Shown here: piece by piece, positions 1-5,383 of the stretch
Position numbering within the stretch: position 1 is the stretch's first letter
Layout of the letters: the number at the start of each line of letters is the position of its first letter
From: Conexibacter sp.
Lineage (GTDB): Bacteria > Actinomycetota > Thermoleophilia > Solirubrobacterales > Solirubrobacteraceae
Assembly (NCBI GenBank): GCA_025964295.1
Contig: JAOPZD010000678.1
Span: forward strand, 1-5,383
DNA: 5,383 bases
Reading direction: 5' to 3'
The notes under the pieces: model-generated
The model's database searches: none
What the model was told of the DNA's origin: nothing
Seen by the model: the letters and a program-made list of their open reading frames with translations, nothing else
Position numbers and translations under genes: made by a program

Positions 1-364
1 CGACGACGTCGAGGGCTGGCTGATCTGCTGGATCGACGGCTACGACAGCGGCTTCCTCGAGCACGACCTTTCGCTCGGCGCGGTCGGCGTCGCGGCGGGC
101 CACGTCCGCGAGGAGACGCTCGCGCTCGGCGGCAACCCGGTCGTGCGCGAGGTCGGCCCGGGCGGCGTCTTCTCCTTCGACGCGACGGACATCCACCGCG
201 TGCTGCACATCGGGCAGGACGCGGCGGTGACGCTGCACCTGTACTCGCCGCCGCTGCGGCGGATGGGGGCCTATGAGGTGCTCGAGGACGGGCGGCTGGC
301 GCGGCGGTCGATCTCCGCCGAGCAGGAGCTGGCGCCCGCGGTCACCGCTGCGCCGACCGCCTAG
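1..364 (+). CDS. Cysteine dioxygenase-family cupin, C-terminal part (5' end outside window)
   Basis: The reading frame is open from base 2 to the TAG at 362-364, giving 120 residues. It resembles the C-terminal two thirds of bacterial type I cysteine dioxygenase (PF05995), a cytosolic cupin that uses non-haem iron and O2 to oxidise cysteine to cysteine sulfinate. Visible landmarks are WLICW (residues 6-10), the GAVGV strand after the first metal motif, IHRV (His65, third metal ligand position) and LHLYSPPL, with His79 and Tyr81 at the positions of rat His155 and catalytic Tyr157. A Gly stands where mammals have the cross-linking Cys93, as is usual in bacteria. Oddly, the expected HxH motif reads GFLEHD (residues 17-22): the second His is present (His21), but the first is Leu19. 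The frame is intact and codon use is normal, so it does not look decayed. It may be a variant enzyme with another substrate or a non-catalytic cupin. Family assignment is fairly sure, activity is not. Confidence 0.82.
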   Translation, partial: DDVEGWLICWIDGYDSGFLEHDLSLGAVGVAAGHVREETLALGGNPVVREVGPGGVFSFDATDIHRVLHIGQDAAVTLHLYSPPLRRMGAYEVLEDGRLARRSISAEQELAPAVTAAPTA

Positions 365-370
365 CGGCCG

Positions 371-397
371 GCGCTTGCCGCTCCGGCAGGTGCTTTT
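371..397 (+). terminator. Intrinsic terminator after the cupin gene
   Basis: Seven bases after the cupin stop codon, GCGCTTGCCG (371-380) pairs with CGGCAGGTGC (384-393) across a 3-base loop (CTC). That gives a 10-bp stem with two G-U pairs and no bulge, followed directly by TTTT (394-397). This is a textbook Rho-independent layout and stands out in DNA where T runs are rare. It should separate the cupin from the membrane-protein gene that starts 40 bases later. Confidence 0.72.
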
Positions 398-424
398 CCC
401 GCGGTCGGCGGGCGACGTGCTCTG

Positions 425-451
425 ATGCGACGTCGACATGGCGACGTCGAC
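425..451 (+). repeat. 13/14-bp tandem repeat containing the start codon of membrane protein A
   Basis: ATGCGACGTCGAC (425-437) is followed immediately by ATGGCGACGTCGAC (438-451). The copies differ only by one extra G after the ATG. The second copy carries the chosen start codon; the ATG of the first copy is in another frame. The repeated core GCGACGTCGAC is exact at 427-437 and 441-451 and contains the palindromes GACGTC and GTCGAC. It may be a slippage duplication or an operator-like site; no function can be assigned. Confidence 0.6.
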
Positions 452-2201
452 CGAAGCCCCTCGCACGCCCGCCGCCCCGCGGGCGGTTGGGGGGCGGCGG
501 TGGGCGCCGGCGGTCGCTTGGCTTCACCGCACGCCCGCGGTCGTCGCGGCGGCGGCGCTGGCCGTCCTCGCGGTGTCGTGGCCGCTGCTGACCGGCTTCG
601 CCGATCCGCCGTGGGACTGGTGGCCGCACCTCTGGTACTCGTGGCATCAGGGCGGCGCGATCAAGGCGGGTGGGCTGCCCTCGCTGTTCGCGCACGACGA
701 CACGTCGGTCTTCGACGCCCACTTCGCGTTCTACGGCGGGACGCTCTACGCGATCGCCGGGGCGTTGTCGGTGGTGTCGGGGATCACCATCGCCTACACC
801 TCGATGCACCTGCTGGCCTTCGGCGCGGCGCTGGGCGGGTTCTTCTGGCTGGCGCGGATGGCGGGCCTGGGGCGCTGGTGGTCGCTGGTGCCGGGGACGT
901 TGTTCATCAGCTCGCCCTACGTGCTGGCGCTGACCTACGCGCGCGGGGGATGGCCCGAGCTGACGGCGGTGTGCGTGATGCCGTTGTTGGTGGCGTCGGC
1001 GTTGAGCGTGCTGCGAGCGCCGCGCCTGCAGGCGTGGCCGGCGGTCGCGCTGGCGGTCAGCGGGGTGGTGTTCTTCGGGAGCCACAACATCACGTTGCTG
1101 TGGGGCGGGACGGTGGTGGCGCTGACCGCTGCGCTGGTCGTGTGCTTCGTCGCGCCGGCGCGACGGCTGGTCACGCGGGCGGGTGTGCTGCGCCTCGCCG
1201 CGGTGCTCGTCCCCGCCGCGCTGGTCAACGCCTGGTTCCTGGTCCCCGACGTGGTCTACCAGTCGCACACCTACGTGGGCGCGCGGCCCGGGGACTGGGA
1301 GCACACGCTGCACGCGTTCTCGGTGCTGGTCTCCGGCGACCGGCTGTTCTCGCTCGGCCGCGGCACCGCGAACGTCGCGGTGCCGAGCTTCGCGCTCCAG
1401 CTCCCGCTGCTGGCGTTCGCGTGGGTCCTGGCCGCGGTGGTGGTCGTCCGCTCTCGGCTCTCCTCGTCATGGGGCCGGATCACCGTCGCCCTCTCCGCCA
1501 TGACGGTTGCGCTCGTCGTGGTGATGACCCACGTCGGCCTGATCACCGCGCTGCCCGAGCCGTTCGCCTTCATCCAGTTCAGCTTCCGGATCGAGTCCTA
1601 CATCCTGCTCGGCGCCGCGGGTGCGGTCCTGGCCGCGCTGGTGCTCGTGCGCGGTGCGGCCGCGCCGGCGCGCCGGCGGTGGGCGTGGGCGATCGTGCCG
1701 GTGGTCGCGGTGTCGCTCGTCCAGGCCGCCGGCCAGGCTCACATGGTCCGCGACGCCCAGTCCAACCGCCCCACGTGGGAGAGCGACCCGGGGTACTTGA
1801 CCGGCGACGCCGTCCCGGGCGCGGAGGACTACGTCGGCTGGGACCTGCCGAAGATGACCGTGGGCGGCGCTGCGCCGCGCATCGCGTTCCCGGCGCGCGA
1901 CGCCGAGCGCTCCGGTCATACGACGGTGGTCGCCGACGCCCAGCCCGGCGAGCTGCTGGCGACCAACGCGTCCGCGCTGCCGGAGCTCGTCAAGCTCGAG
2001 GGCGCGCGCTTCGCCGGCGTCGACCAGACGCTGCACAACGTCATCCAGGTCGATCGGGGCGCGACGCCCGGCGCGGCGCGGATCACGCTCGGCGCGGCGC
2101 ATCCGTGGCCGGTGGTCGCGGGCCGGATCCTGTCGCTCATGGGCCTGCTCGGCTTCGCGCTCCTCGCGGCGGCGATGCTCCGGCGCCGGAGGGCTGATTG
2201 A
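438..2201 (+). CDS. Polytopic membrane protein A, PTPS-related/YfhO-like, putative GT-C-type glycosyltransferase
   Basis: A 587-residue integral membrane protein. By eye there are about 12-13 hydrophobic helices, near residues 33-53, 98-117, 119-139, 147-166, 174-192, 200-213, 217-239, 249-270, 315-337, 347-372, 386-404, 415-431 and 557-580. A hydrophilic region of about 125 residues (432-556) precedes the last helix, and the protein ends in RRRR. The first loop carries WDWWPHLWYSWHQ (Asp60, His64), where GT-C enzymes and PF10131 proteins keep their acidic residue; other motifs shared with paralogue B are HFAFYGGTL, RMAGLGRW, YARGGWPE, GSHNI and NAWFLVP. Family and glycosyltransferase role are inferences; substrate unknown. 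ATG 438 is the first possible start, because an in-frame TGA lies at 423-425; no good Shine-Dalgarno sequence is seen. It starts 40 bases after a terminator, so a promoter should lie close by, but none is recognisable. It is probably co-transcribed with the reductase gene, whose start codon follows after a 10-bp gap. Confidence 0.85.
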   Translation: MATSTEAPRTPAAPRAVGGRRWAPAVAWLHRTPAVVAAAALAVLAVSWPLLTGFADPPWDWWPHLWYSWHQGGAIKAGGLPSLFAHDDTSVFDAHFAFYGGTLYAIAGALSVVSGITIAYTSMHLLAFGAALGGFFWLARMAGLGRWWSLVPGTLFISSPYVLALTYARGGWPELTAVCVMPLLVASALSVLRAPRLQAWPAVALAVSGVVFFGSHNITLLWGGTVVALTAALVVCFVAPARRLVTRAGVLRLAAVLVPAALVNAWFLVPDVVYQSHTYVGARPGDWEHTLHAFSVLVSGDRLFSLGRGTANVAVPSFALQLPLLAFAWVLAAVVVVRSRLSSSWGRITVALSAMTVALVVVMTHVGLITALPEPFAFIQFSFRIESYILLGAAGAVLAALVLVRGAAAPARRRWAWAIVPVVAVSLVQAAGQAHMVRDAQSNRPTWESDPGYLTGDAVPGAEDYVGWDLPKMTVGGAAPRIAFPARDAERSGHTTVVADAQPGELLATNASALPELVKLEGARFAGVDQTLHNVIQVDRGATPGAARITLGAAHPWPVVAGRILSLMGLLGFALLAAAMLRRRRAD

Positions 2202-2211
2202 ATCCGCCGCC

Positions 2212-3375
2212 ATGGCGGACCGGCGCGTTGACCACCTGCTGATCGGAGGCGGGATCGCCTCGGCGTCCTGCGCCCAGGCGCTGCGCGACGGGGGCGCGAC
2301 GGGCTCGATCCTGCTCGTCGGGCGCGAGCTCGATCCCCCCTACCACCGCCCGCCGATCACCAAGGGCTACCTCGGCGGTGCCGAAGGCAAGGCGGAGGCC
2401 TTGATCGACCTGCCTGAGGACGTCGAGGTCCTGACCCGGACCTCGGTGCTGGCGCTCGATCCGGCGGCCCACACGGCGACGCTGTCGACCAAGGAGACGG
2501 TCGAGTACGGAAGCGCCCTCCTGGCCACCGGCGCCATGGTTCGCCGCCTGCAGATCGACGGGGTCCAGCTCGACGGCATCCACTACCTGCGCGCGCTGGG
2601 CAACGCGGACGCGCTGCGGCGCGACGTCGAGTCGGCCCGGCACGTGGTCTGCGTCGGCGGCTCCTACATCGGCTGCGAGGTCGCGGCGACGCTGACCGCC
2701 CTCGGCAAGCGGTGCACGGTCGTGCTGCTGGAGGAGGAGCCGATGGAGCGCGCCTTCGGGCTGGAGGCCGGTGCCTACGTCCGCGGCGCCCTCGCGTCCC
2801 ACGGCGTCGACGTGCTGTCCTCGACCGAGGTCGAGCGCTTCGAGGGCGACGAGCGCGTCCAGCGCGTCATCCTGGCCGGCGGCCGGGCGCTGGAGGCCGA
2901 CGTCGTCGTCGCCGGCGTCGGCGCGCAGCCCGACGTCATGCTGGCCCGCAAGTCCGGCCTCACGATCGGCCCCCACGGCGGCGTCGTCGCCGACGCCACC
3001 CTCCTGGCCGCGCCCGACCTCTACGTCGCCGGCGACATCGCCGAGTACGAGAGCCCCATCCACGGCCGCTCGATCCGCATCGAGCACGAGGAGGTCGCCG
3101 CCGCGCACGGCCGCACCGCCGCCGCCAACATGCTCGGGACCTCCACACGCCACACCGAGATCCCCTACTTCTGGTCCGACCTCGCCGACTGGACCACCCT
3201 CGAGTACCTCGGCCCCGCCCCGGCCTGGGACGACGAGACCCTCGACGGCGACGTGGCCTCCGGCACCTTCTCCATCACCTACACCTTGAACGCCCGCCCC
3301 GTCGCCGTCCTCTCCGTCAACGGCCACGCCGACCTCGACGCGGCCCGCGCACAGCTCACCGCCGCCGCGCCCTGA
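2212..3375 (+). CDS. FAD/NAD-dependent oxidoreductase, ferredoxin/rubredoxin reductase type
   Basis: A 387-residue soluble flavoprotein of the BphA4/AIF-like ferredoxin reductase family (PF07992 plus a C-terminal reductase domain, PF14759), close to the usual length of about 400. Such enzymes move electrons from NAD(P)H through FAD to a ferredoxin or rubredoxin, often for an oxygenase or P450. FAD-binding GGGIAS is at residues 12-17, PYHRPPITK at 43-51, LLATGA at 103-108, the second dinucleotide site GGSYIGCE at 149-156, and LYVAGD at 270-275 with the FAD-contacting Asp275. Acidic residues after the second fold's beta strand (Glu174-176) favour NADH over NADPH. The C-terminal domain includes PYFWSDLADW (318-327) and LEYLGPAPAWDD. 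There is no CxxxxC pair, so it is not a disulfide reductase. RIEHEE (289-294) replaces the more common EHW. ATG 2212 is chosen because the FAD motif begins 11 residues later; GGAGGG at 2188-2193 is too far upstream for a normal ribosome site. It probably shares a transcript with A. No electron-carrier gene is visible nearby. Confidence 0.92.
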   Translation: MADRRVDHLLIGGGIASASCAQALRDGGATGSILLVGRELDPPYHRPPITKGYLGGAEGKAEALIDLPEDVEVLTRTSVLALDPAAHTATLSTKETVEYGSALLATGAMVRRLQIDGVQLDGIHYLRALGNADALRRDVESARHVVCVGGSYIGCEVAATLTALGKRCTVVLLEEEPMERAFGLEAGAYVRGALASHGVDVLSSTEVERFEGDERVQRVILAGGRALEADVVVAGVGAQPDVMLARKSGLTIGPHGGVVADATLLAAPDLYVAGDIAEYESPIHGRSIRIEHEEVAAAHGRTAAANMLGTSTRHTEIPYFWSDLADWTTLEYLGPAPAWDDETLDGDVASGTFSITYTLNARPVAVLSVNGHADLDAARAQLTAAAP

Positions 3376-3393
3376 ACCGCCTGGCAGGAAGCT

Positions 3394-3413
3394 GGGCCAA
3401 TTGGCACTGGCCC
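3394..3413. promoter_or_regulatory. Intergenic hairpin with nested perfect palindrome
   Basis: GGGCCA (3394-3399) and TGGCCC (3408-3413) form a 6-bp inverted repeat with an 8-base loop. A perfect 10-bp palindrome, GCCAATTGGC (3396-3405), overlaps its left arm. It lies 18 bases past the reductase stop codon and 51 bases before gene B. No T run follows, so a plain intrinsic terminator is unlikely. It could be an operator for B, a transcript-end hairpin or chance. Confidence 0.35.
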
Positions 3414-3450
3414 GTGGCCTCCGCCGCTCCCTGACGGAGACGATCGTGAC

Positions 3451-3456
3451 TATGGT
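3451..3456 (+). promoter_or_regulatory. Possible -10 element for a leaderless gene B transcript
   Basis: TATGGT fits the actinobacterial -10 pattern TANNNT and ends 8 bases before the GTG start of gene B, so transcription would begin at or within a base or two of the start codon. This agrees with the lack of a Shine-Dalgarno sequence close to that GTG (GGAGA at 3436-3440 is about 24 bases away). No convincing -35 box is seen at the matching distance. The call is tentative. Confidence 0.35.
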
Positions 3457-3464
3457 CGCTTCGC

Positions 3465-5258
3465 GTGAGCGTCGCCGAGCACCCGACCCATCCGCCTCGC
3501 CTCGAGGCGGCGCACCGGCCGCGCGCGCGGTCCTGGCTCCCGGTGCTCGAGCGCGTGGCGCTGCTCGCGCTGCCGCTGCTGACGATCCTGCTCATCGCCT
3601 CGCCGATGCTGAGGACGCCGCACGCGTGGTTCGCCGGCGACGACTGGCAGACGCACCTCTGGTACCTCTGGCATCAGTCCGACACGCTGCGCCACACGGG
3701 GATGCCGTCGTTCTTCGTCAACTACGCGGAGGGCTCGTTCTACCCGCACTTCGCGTTCTACGGCGGGACGTTGAACGTCATCGCCGGCGCGATGTCCGCG
3801 GTGGTCGGCGGCAACGGCCTCCCGACGTACATCGCCTGGTGGATGCTGGCGATCGCCTCGTCCTATGGGGGCTTCTACTGGCTCGGTCGCATGGCGGGTC
3901 TCGGGCGCTGGACGGCGCAGGTGCCGTCGCTCGTCTTCGTCACCTCGACCTACTACATCACCTTGATCTACGCCCGCGGCGACTGGCCGGAGTTCGTGGC
4001 GGCGTCGTCGATGCCGCTCGCCGCGGCGGCGTCGATCAGCGTGGTGCGGGCCGAGCAGCGGCGGTTCTGGCCGACCGCGGCGCTGGCCATCAGCGTCATC
4101 CTCTTCTCCGGCAGCCACAACATCTCGCTGCTCTACGGCGGCATCTTCCTGGTGGTCCTGCTGACCGCGCTGGTCGTCGCCGTGCCGGCGGCGCGGCGGA
4201 TGATCACGCGGGCCGCGGCGCTGCGCTGGCTCGGGATCGCCGTGCCGGCGTTCCTGGCCAACGCGTGGTTCCTGGTGCCGCTCGGCGCCTACCAGCACCT
4301 GACGCGCATCGGCGACAACGGCGGCGACTCGACGTTCATGCTGCACCTGGGCGCGCCGCTGGTGCGGCCGCAGGCGCTGTTCACGCTCGAGCGCGCCTCG
4401 GGCATCGAGCCCGCGCGGCAGTTCGCGATGGCGCTCCCGGTGCTGGCGATGGCGTGGGTGCTCATCACGCTCGCGGTCGTGCTGGTCCGGCGCGCCGGCA
4501 GCCCGACCTGGCGTCGCACGCTGCTGGCGGTCGTGCTCGTCACGGGCTCGTTGCTGGCGGTCATGATGGACGTGGGCCTGCTGTTGGCCTTGCCGGAGAA
4601 GGCCCGCCTCATCCAGTTCAACTACCGGCTGGAGAACTACGTCCTGATGGGGATCGCCGGTGCGCTGCTCGCCGCGCTGGTCCTCATGCGCGGGAGCTCC
4701 TGGCGCGGCGCCCGGCTGTGGACGCTCACGCTCGTCCCGATCGTCGTGTTCTCGCTGATCGCGACGGGGCGGCAGGTCAACAACCACCCGCTGGGCTACC
4801 AGACCGACCCGTTCAACATCGCCATCTTCCCGACCATCGGCGACTTCGCCGACGGGACGACGCCGGAGTTGTCGGCCACGGATCTGCCGCGCGTGGACTT
4901 CCCGCCTGGCGCGATCCACCATGACCGCGTGTCGCTCACGGTCTCGGGCAGCCCGGGGCAATATCTGGGCACGAACCTCCTGACGATCGCTCCGCTCGTC
5001 CACATCGAGAACGCGAAGATCGTCGGCGCGCAAACGGTGGAGTCAAGGGTGTCCAACGCCACGCTGCGCCAGGCCATCCTGCAGATCGACGAAGACGTCA
5101 AGCCCGGCCCGGTGACAATCAGCATCCGCCCGGCGCATCCCTTCCCCGTCGTCGCCGGCCGCGTCCTCACCCTGATCGGCCTCCTCGGCCTGGCCGCCAA
5201 CTTCGTGGCGATCGGGGTCGGCTTCCGGCGCCGGCGGCGCCTCGGCGTGGCGCGTTAG
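3465..5258 (+). CDS. Polytopic membrane protein B, paralogue of A, putative GT-C-type glycosyltransferase
   Basis: A 597-residue membrane protein, collinear with A over its whole length. Helices are likely near residues 29-49, 99-117, 121-141, 152-170, 176-194, 203-215, 222-241, 252-274, 318-341, 351-376, 390-408, 417-434 and 562-587. A hydrophilic region (435-560) precedes the last helix, and the C-terminus is Arg-rich. Shared motifs are DDWQTHLWYLWHQ (Asp60 and His64 align with A), HFAFYGGTL (95-103), RMAGLGRW (142-149), YARGDWPE (169-176), GSHNIS (216-221), NAWFLVP (266-272), an IQF-x2-R-x-E-x-Y segment (383-392) and AHPFPVVAGR (557-566). The loop after NAWFLVP and most of the 435-540 region differ strongly from A, which suggests different substrates or partners. 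Start: an in-frame TGA at 3447-3449 leaves GTG 3465 as the first good start. Its TAG overlaps the stop codon of the convergent gene. Membrane location is sure, glycosyltransferase role is inferred. Confidence 0.86.
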   Translation: MSVAEHPTHPPRLEAAHRPRARSWLPVLERVALLALPLLTILLIASPMLRTPHAWFAGDDWQTHLWYLWHQSDTLRHTGMPSFFVNYAEGSFYPHFAFYGGTLNVIAGAMSAVVGGNGLPTYIAWWMLAIASSYGGFYWLGRMAGLGRWTAQVPSLVFVTSTYYITLIYARGDWPEFVAASSMPLAAAASISVVRAEQRRFWPTAALAISVILFSGSHNISLLYGGIFLVVLLTALVVAVPAARRMITRAAALRWLGIAVPAFLANAWFLVPLGAYQHLTRIGDNGGDSTFMLHLGAPLVRPQALFTLERASGIEPARQFAMALPVLAMAWVLITLAVVLVRRAGSPTWRRTLLAVVLVTGSLLAVMMDVGLLLALPEKARLIQFNYRLENYVLMGIAGALLAALVLMRGSSWRGARLWTLTLVPIVVFSLIATGRQVNNHPLGYQTDPFNIAIFPTIGDFADGTTPELSATDLPRVDFPPGAIHHDRVSLTVSGSPGQYLGTNLLTIAPLVHIENAKIVGAQTVESRVSNATLRQAILQIDEDVKPGPVTISIRPAHPFPVVAGRVLTLIGLLGLAANFVAIGVGFRRRRRLGVAR

Positions 5259-5383
5259 CGCGTCTGGTGGTCCTCGCCGCCCTCGAGAAGCTCGAGGTTG
5301 TCCTGGTGCTCACCGGCGGACTGCGCGAGCGCGAAGCCGATGAGCCCGTGCAGGAGCAGCGGGAAGATCACGAAGAACACGAC
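5255..5383 (-). CDS. C-terminal end of a convergent membrane protein (5' end outside window)
   Basis: Read on the minus strand from base 5383, the frame is open for 42 codons to a TAA at 5257-5255. The codons are almost all G/C-ending, as in the other genes, which supports real coding. The peptide begins with about 20 hydrophobic residues (VVFFVIFPLLLHGLIGF and on), a likely membrane helix, and ends in a polar, acidic tail of about 22 residues finishing EDHQTR. I do not recognise the family. Its stop overlaps the stop of gene B by four bases (TTAG on the plus strand), a tail-to-tail arrangement. Confidence 0.72.
   Translation of the reverse strand, partial: VVFFVIFPLLLHGLIGFALAQSAGEHQDNLELLEGGEDHQTR
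5281..5297 (+). terminator. Hairpin downstream of gene B, inside the convergent gene
   Basis: CCTCGAG (5281-5287) and CTCGAGG (5291-5297) form a perfect 7-bp stem with a 3-base loop (AAG), 22 bases after the gene B stop. The following bases, TTGTCCT, are only a weak T tract. It lies in the coding sequence for LELLEG of the minus-strand gene, so the symmetry may come from the repeated Leu-Glu codons. It could help end transcription of gene B. Confidence 0.35.

Noticed and set aside
342..1313. 323-codon minus-strand frame opposite gene A
   Set aside because: Arg/His/Gln/Pro-rich low-complexity translation, no recognisable domain, and it would run across the terminator and start region of A.
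2188..2193. GGAGGG as ribosome binding site for the reductase gene
   Set aside because: It is 18 bases from the ATG, well beyond normal spacing, and lies inside the Arg codons at the end of gene A.
425..2197. 590-codon open frame on the plus strand overlapping gene A in another frame
   Set aside because: Its product is Arg/Gly/Ala-rich with no domain-like pattern, whereas the 438 frame gives a coherent membrane protein matching its paralogue. Open shadow frames are expected at this GC content.
2137..3327. 396-codon minus-strand frame opposite the reductase gene
   Set aside because: The translation is Gly/Val/Ala/Asp-rich, a typical antisense shadow of a GC-rich gene; the plus strand carries complete FAD and NAD motifs.
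3401..3420. TTGGCAC resembling a sigma-54 -24 element or a -35 box
   Set aside because: The matching -12 TTGC element is absent, actinobacteria generally lack sigma-54, and no -10 box lies 16-18 bases downstream.
3401..5033. Long open frames on both strands over gene B (plus 3401-4924, minus 3450-5033)
   Set aside because: Low-complexity Arg/Ala/Gly or Arg/His/Gln/Asp-rich translations without motifs; the 3465 frame clearly encodes the real protein.
1..5383. CRISPR arrays, tRNA or rRNA genes, insertion sequences, phage genes
   Set aside because: No regularly spaced repeats, cloverleaf-like sequence, transposase motif or terminal inverted repeat was seen on either strand.

Overview
The window is uniformly GC-rich with strong G/C preference at third codon positions, and it is tightly packed with genes. 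That, plus the actinobacterial style of the cysteine-dioxygenase-like fragment and of the FAD reductase, suggests a high-GC actinobacterium, possibly of the Thermoleophilia/Solirubrobacterales type. The lineage is an inference; there is no rRNA or other marker here.

Layout. (1) Positions 1-364 (+) hold the 3' end of a cysteine-dioxygenase-family cupin gene, followed seven bases later by a convincing intrinsic terminator (371-397). (2) 438-2201 (+) encodes a 587-residue polytopic membrane protein, here called A, whose start codon lies in a 13/14-bp tandem repeat. (3) 2212-3375 (+) encodes a 387-residue FAD/NAD-dependent ferredoxin-reductase-type flavoprotein, 10 bp after A. (4) 89 bp of intergenic DNA carries a perfect 10-bp palindrome inside a larger hairpin, and a possible -10 element placed for a leaderless transcript. 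(5) 3465-5258 (+) encodes a 597-residue membrane protein, B, a clear paralogue of A. (6) 5255-5383 (-) is the 3' end of a convergent gene for another membrane protein; its stop codon overlaps that of B.

The most distinctive thing is the arrangement: two diverged copies of one large membrane protein family flank a soluble flavin reductase. A and B look like PTPS-related (PF10131)/YfhO-like proteins with a GT-C-type plan: an acidic motif in the first extracytoplasmic loop, about a dozen membrane helices, and a large extracytoplasmic region before the last helix. If so, they may be lipid-linked-sugar glycosyltransferases of the cell envelope, but no substrate can be read from the sequence. The reductase should pass electrons from NADH to a ferredoxin, rubredoxin or similar carrier; no such partner is in the window. 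A and the reductase are probably co-transcribed; B may have its own promoter. A functional link between the reductase and the membrane proteins rests on position alone.

A second point is the cupin fragment: at the place where cysteine dioxygenases have the His-x-His metal motif it reads Leu-Glu-His, so one of the three iron ligands seems to be missing.
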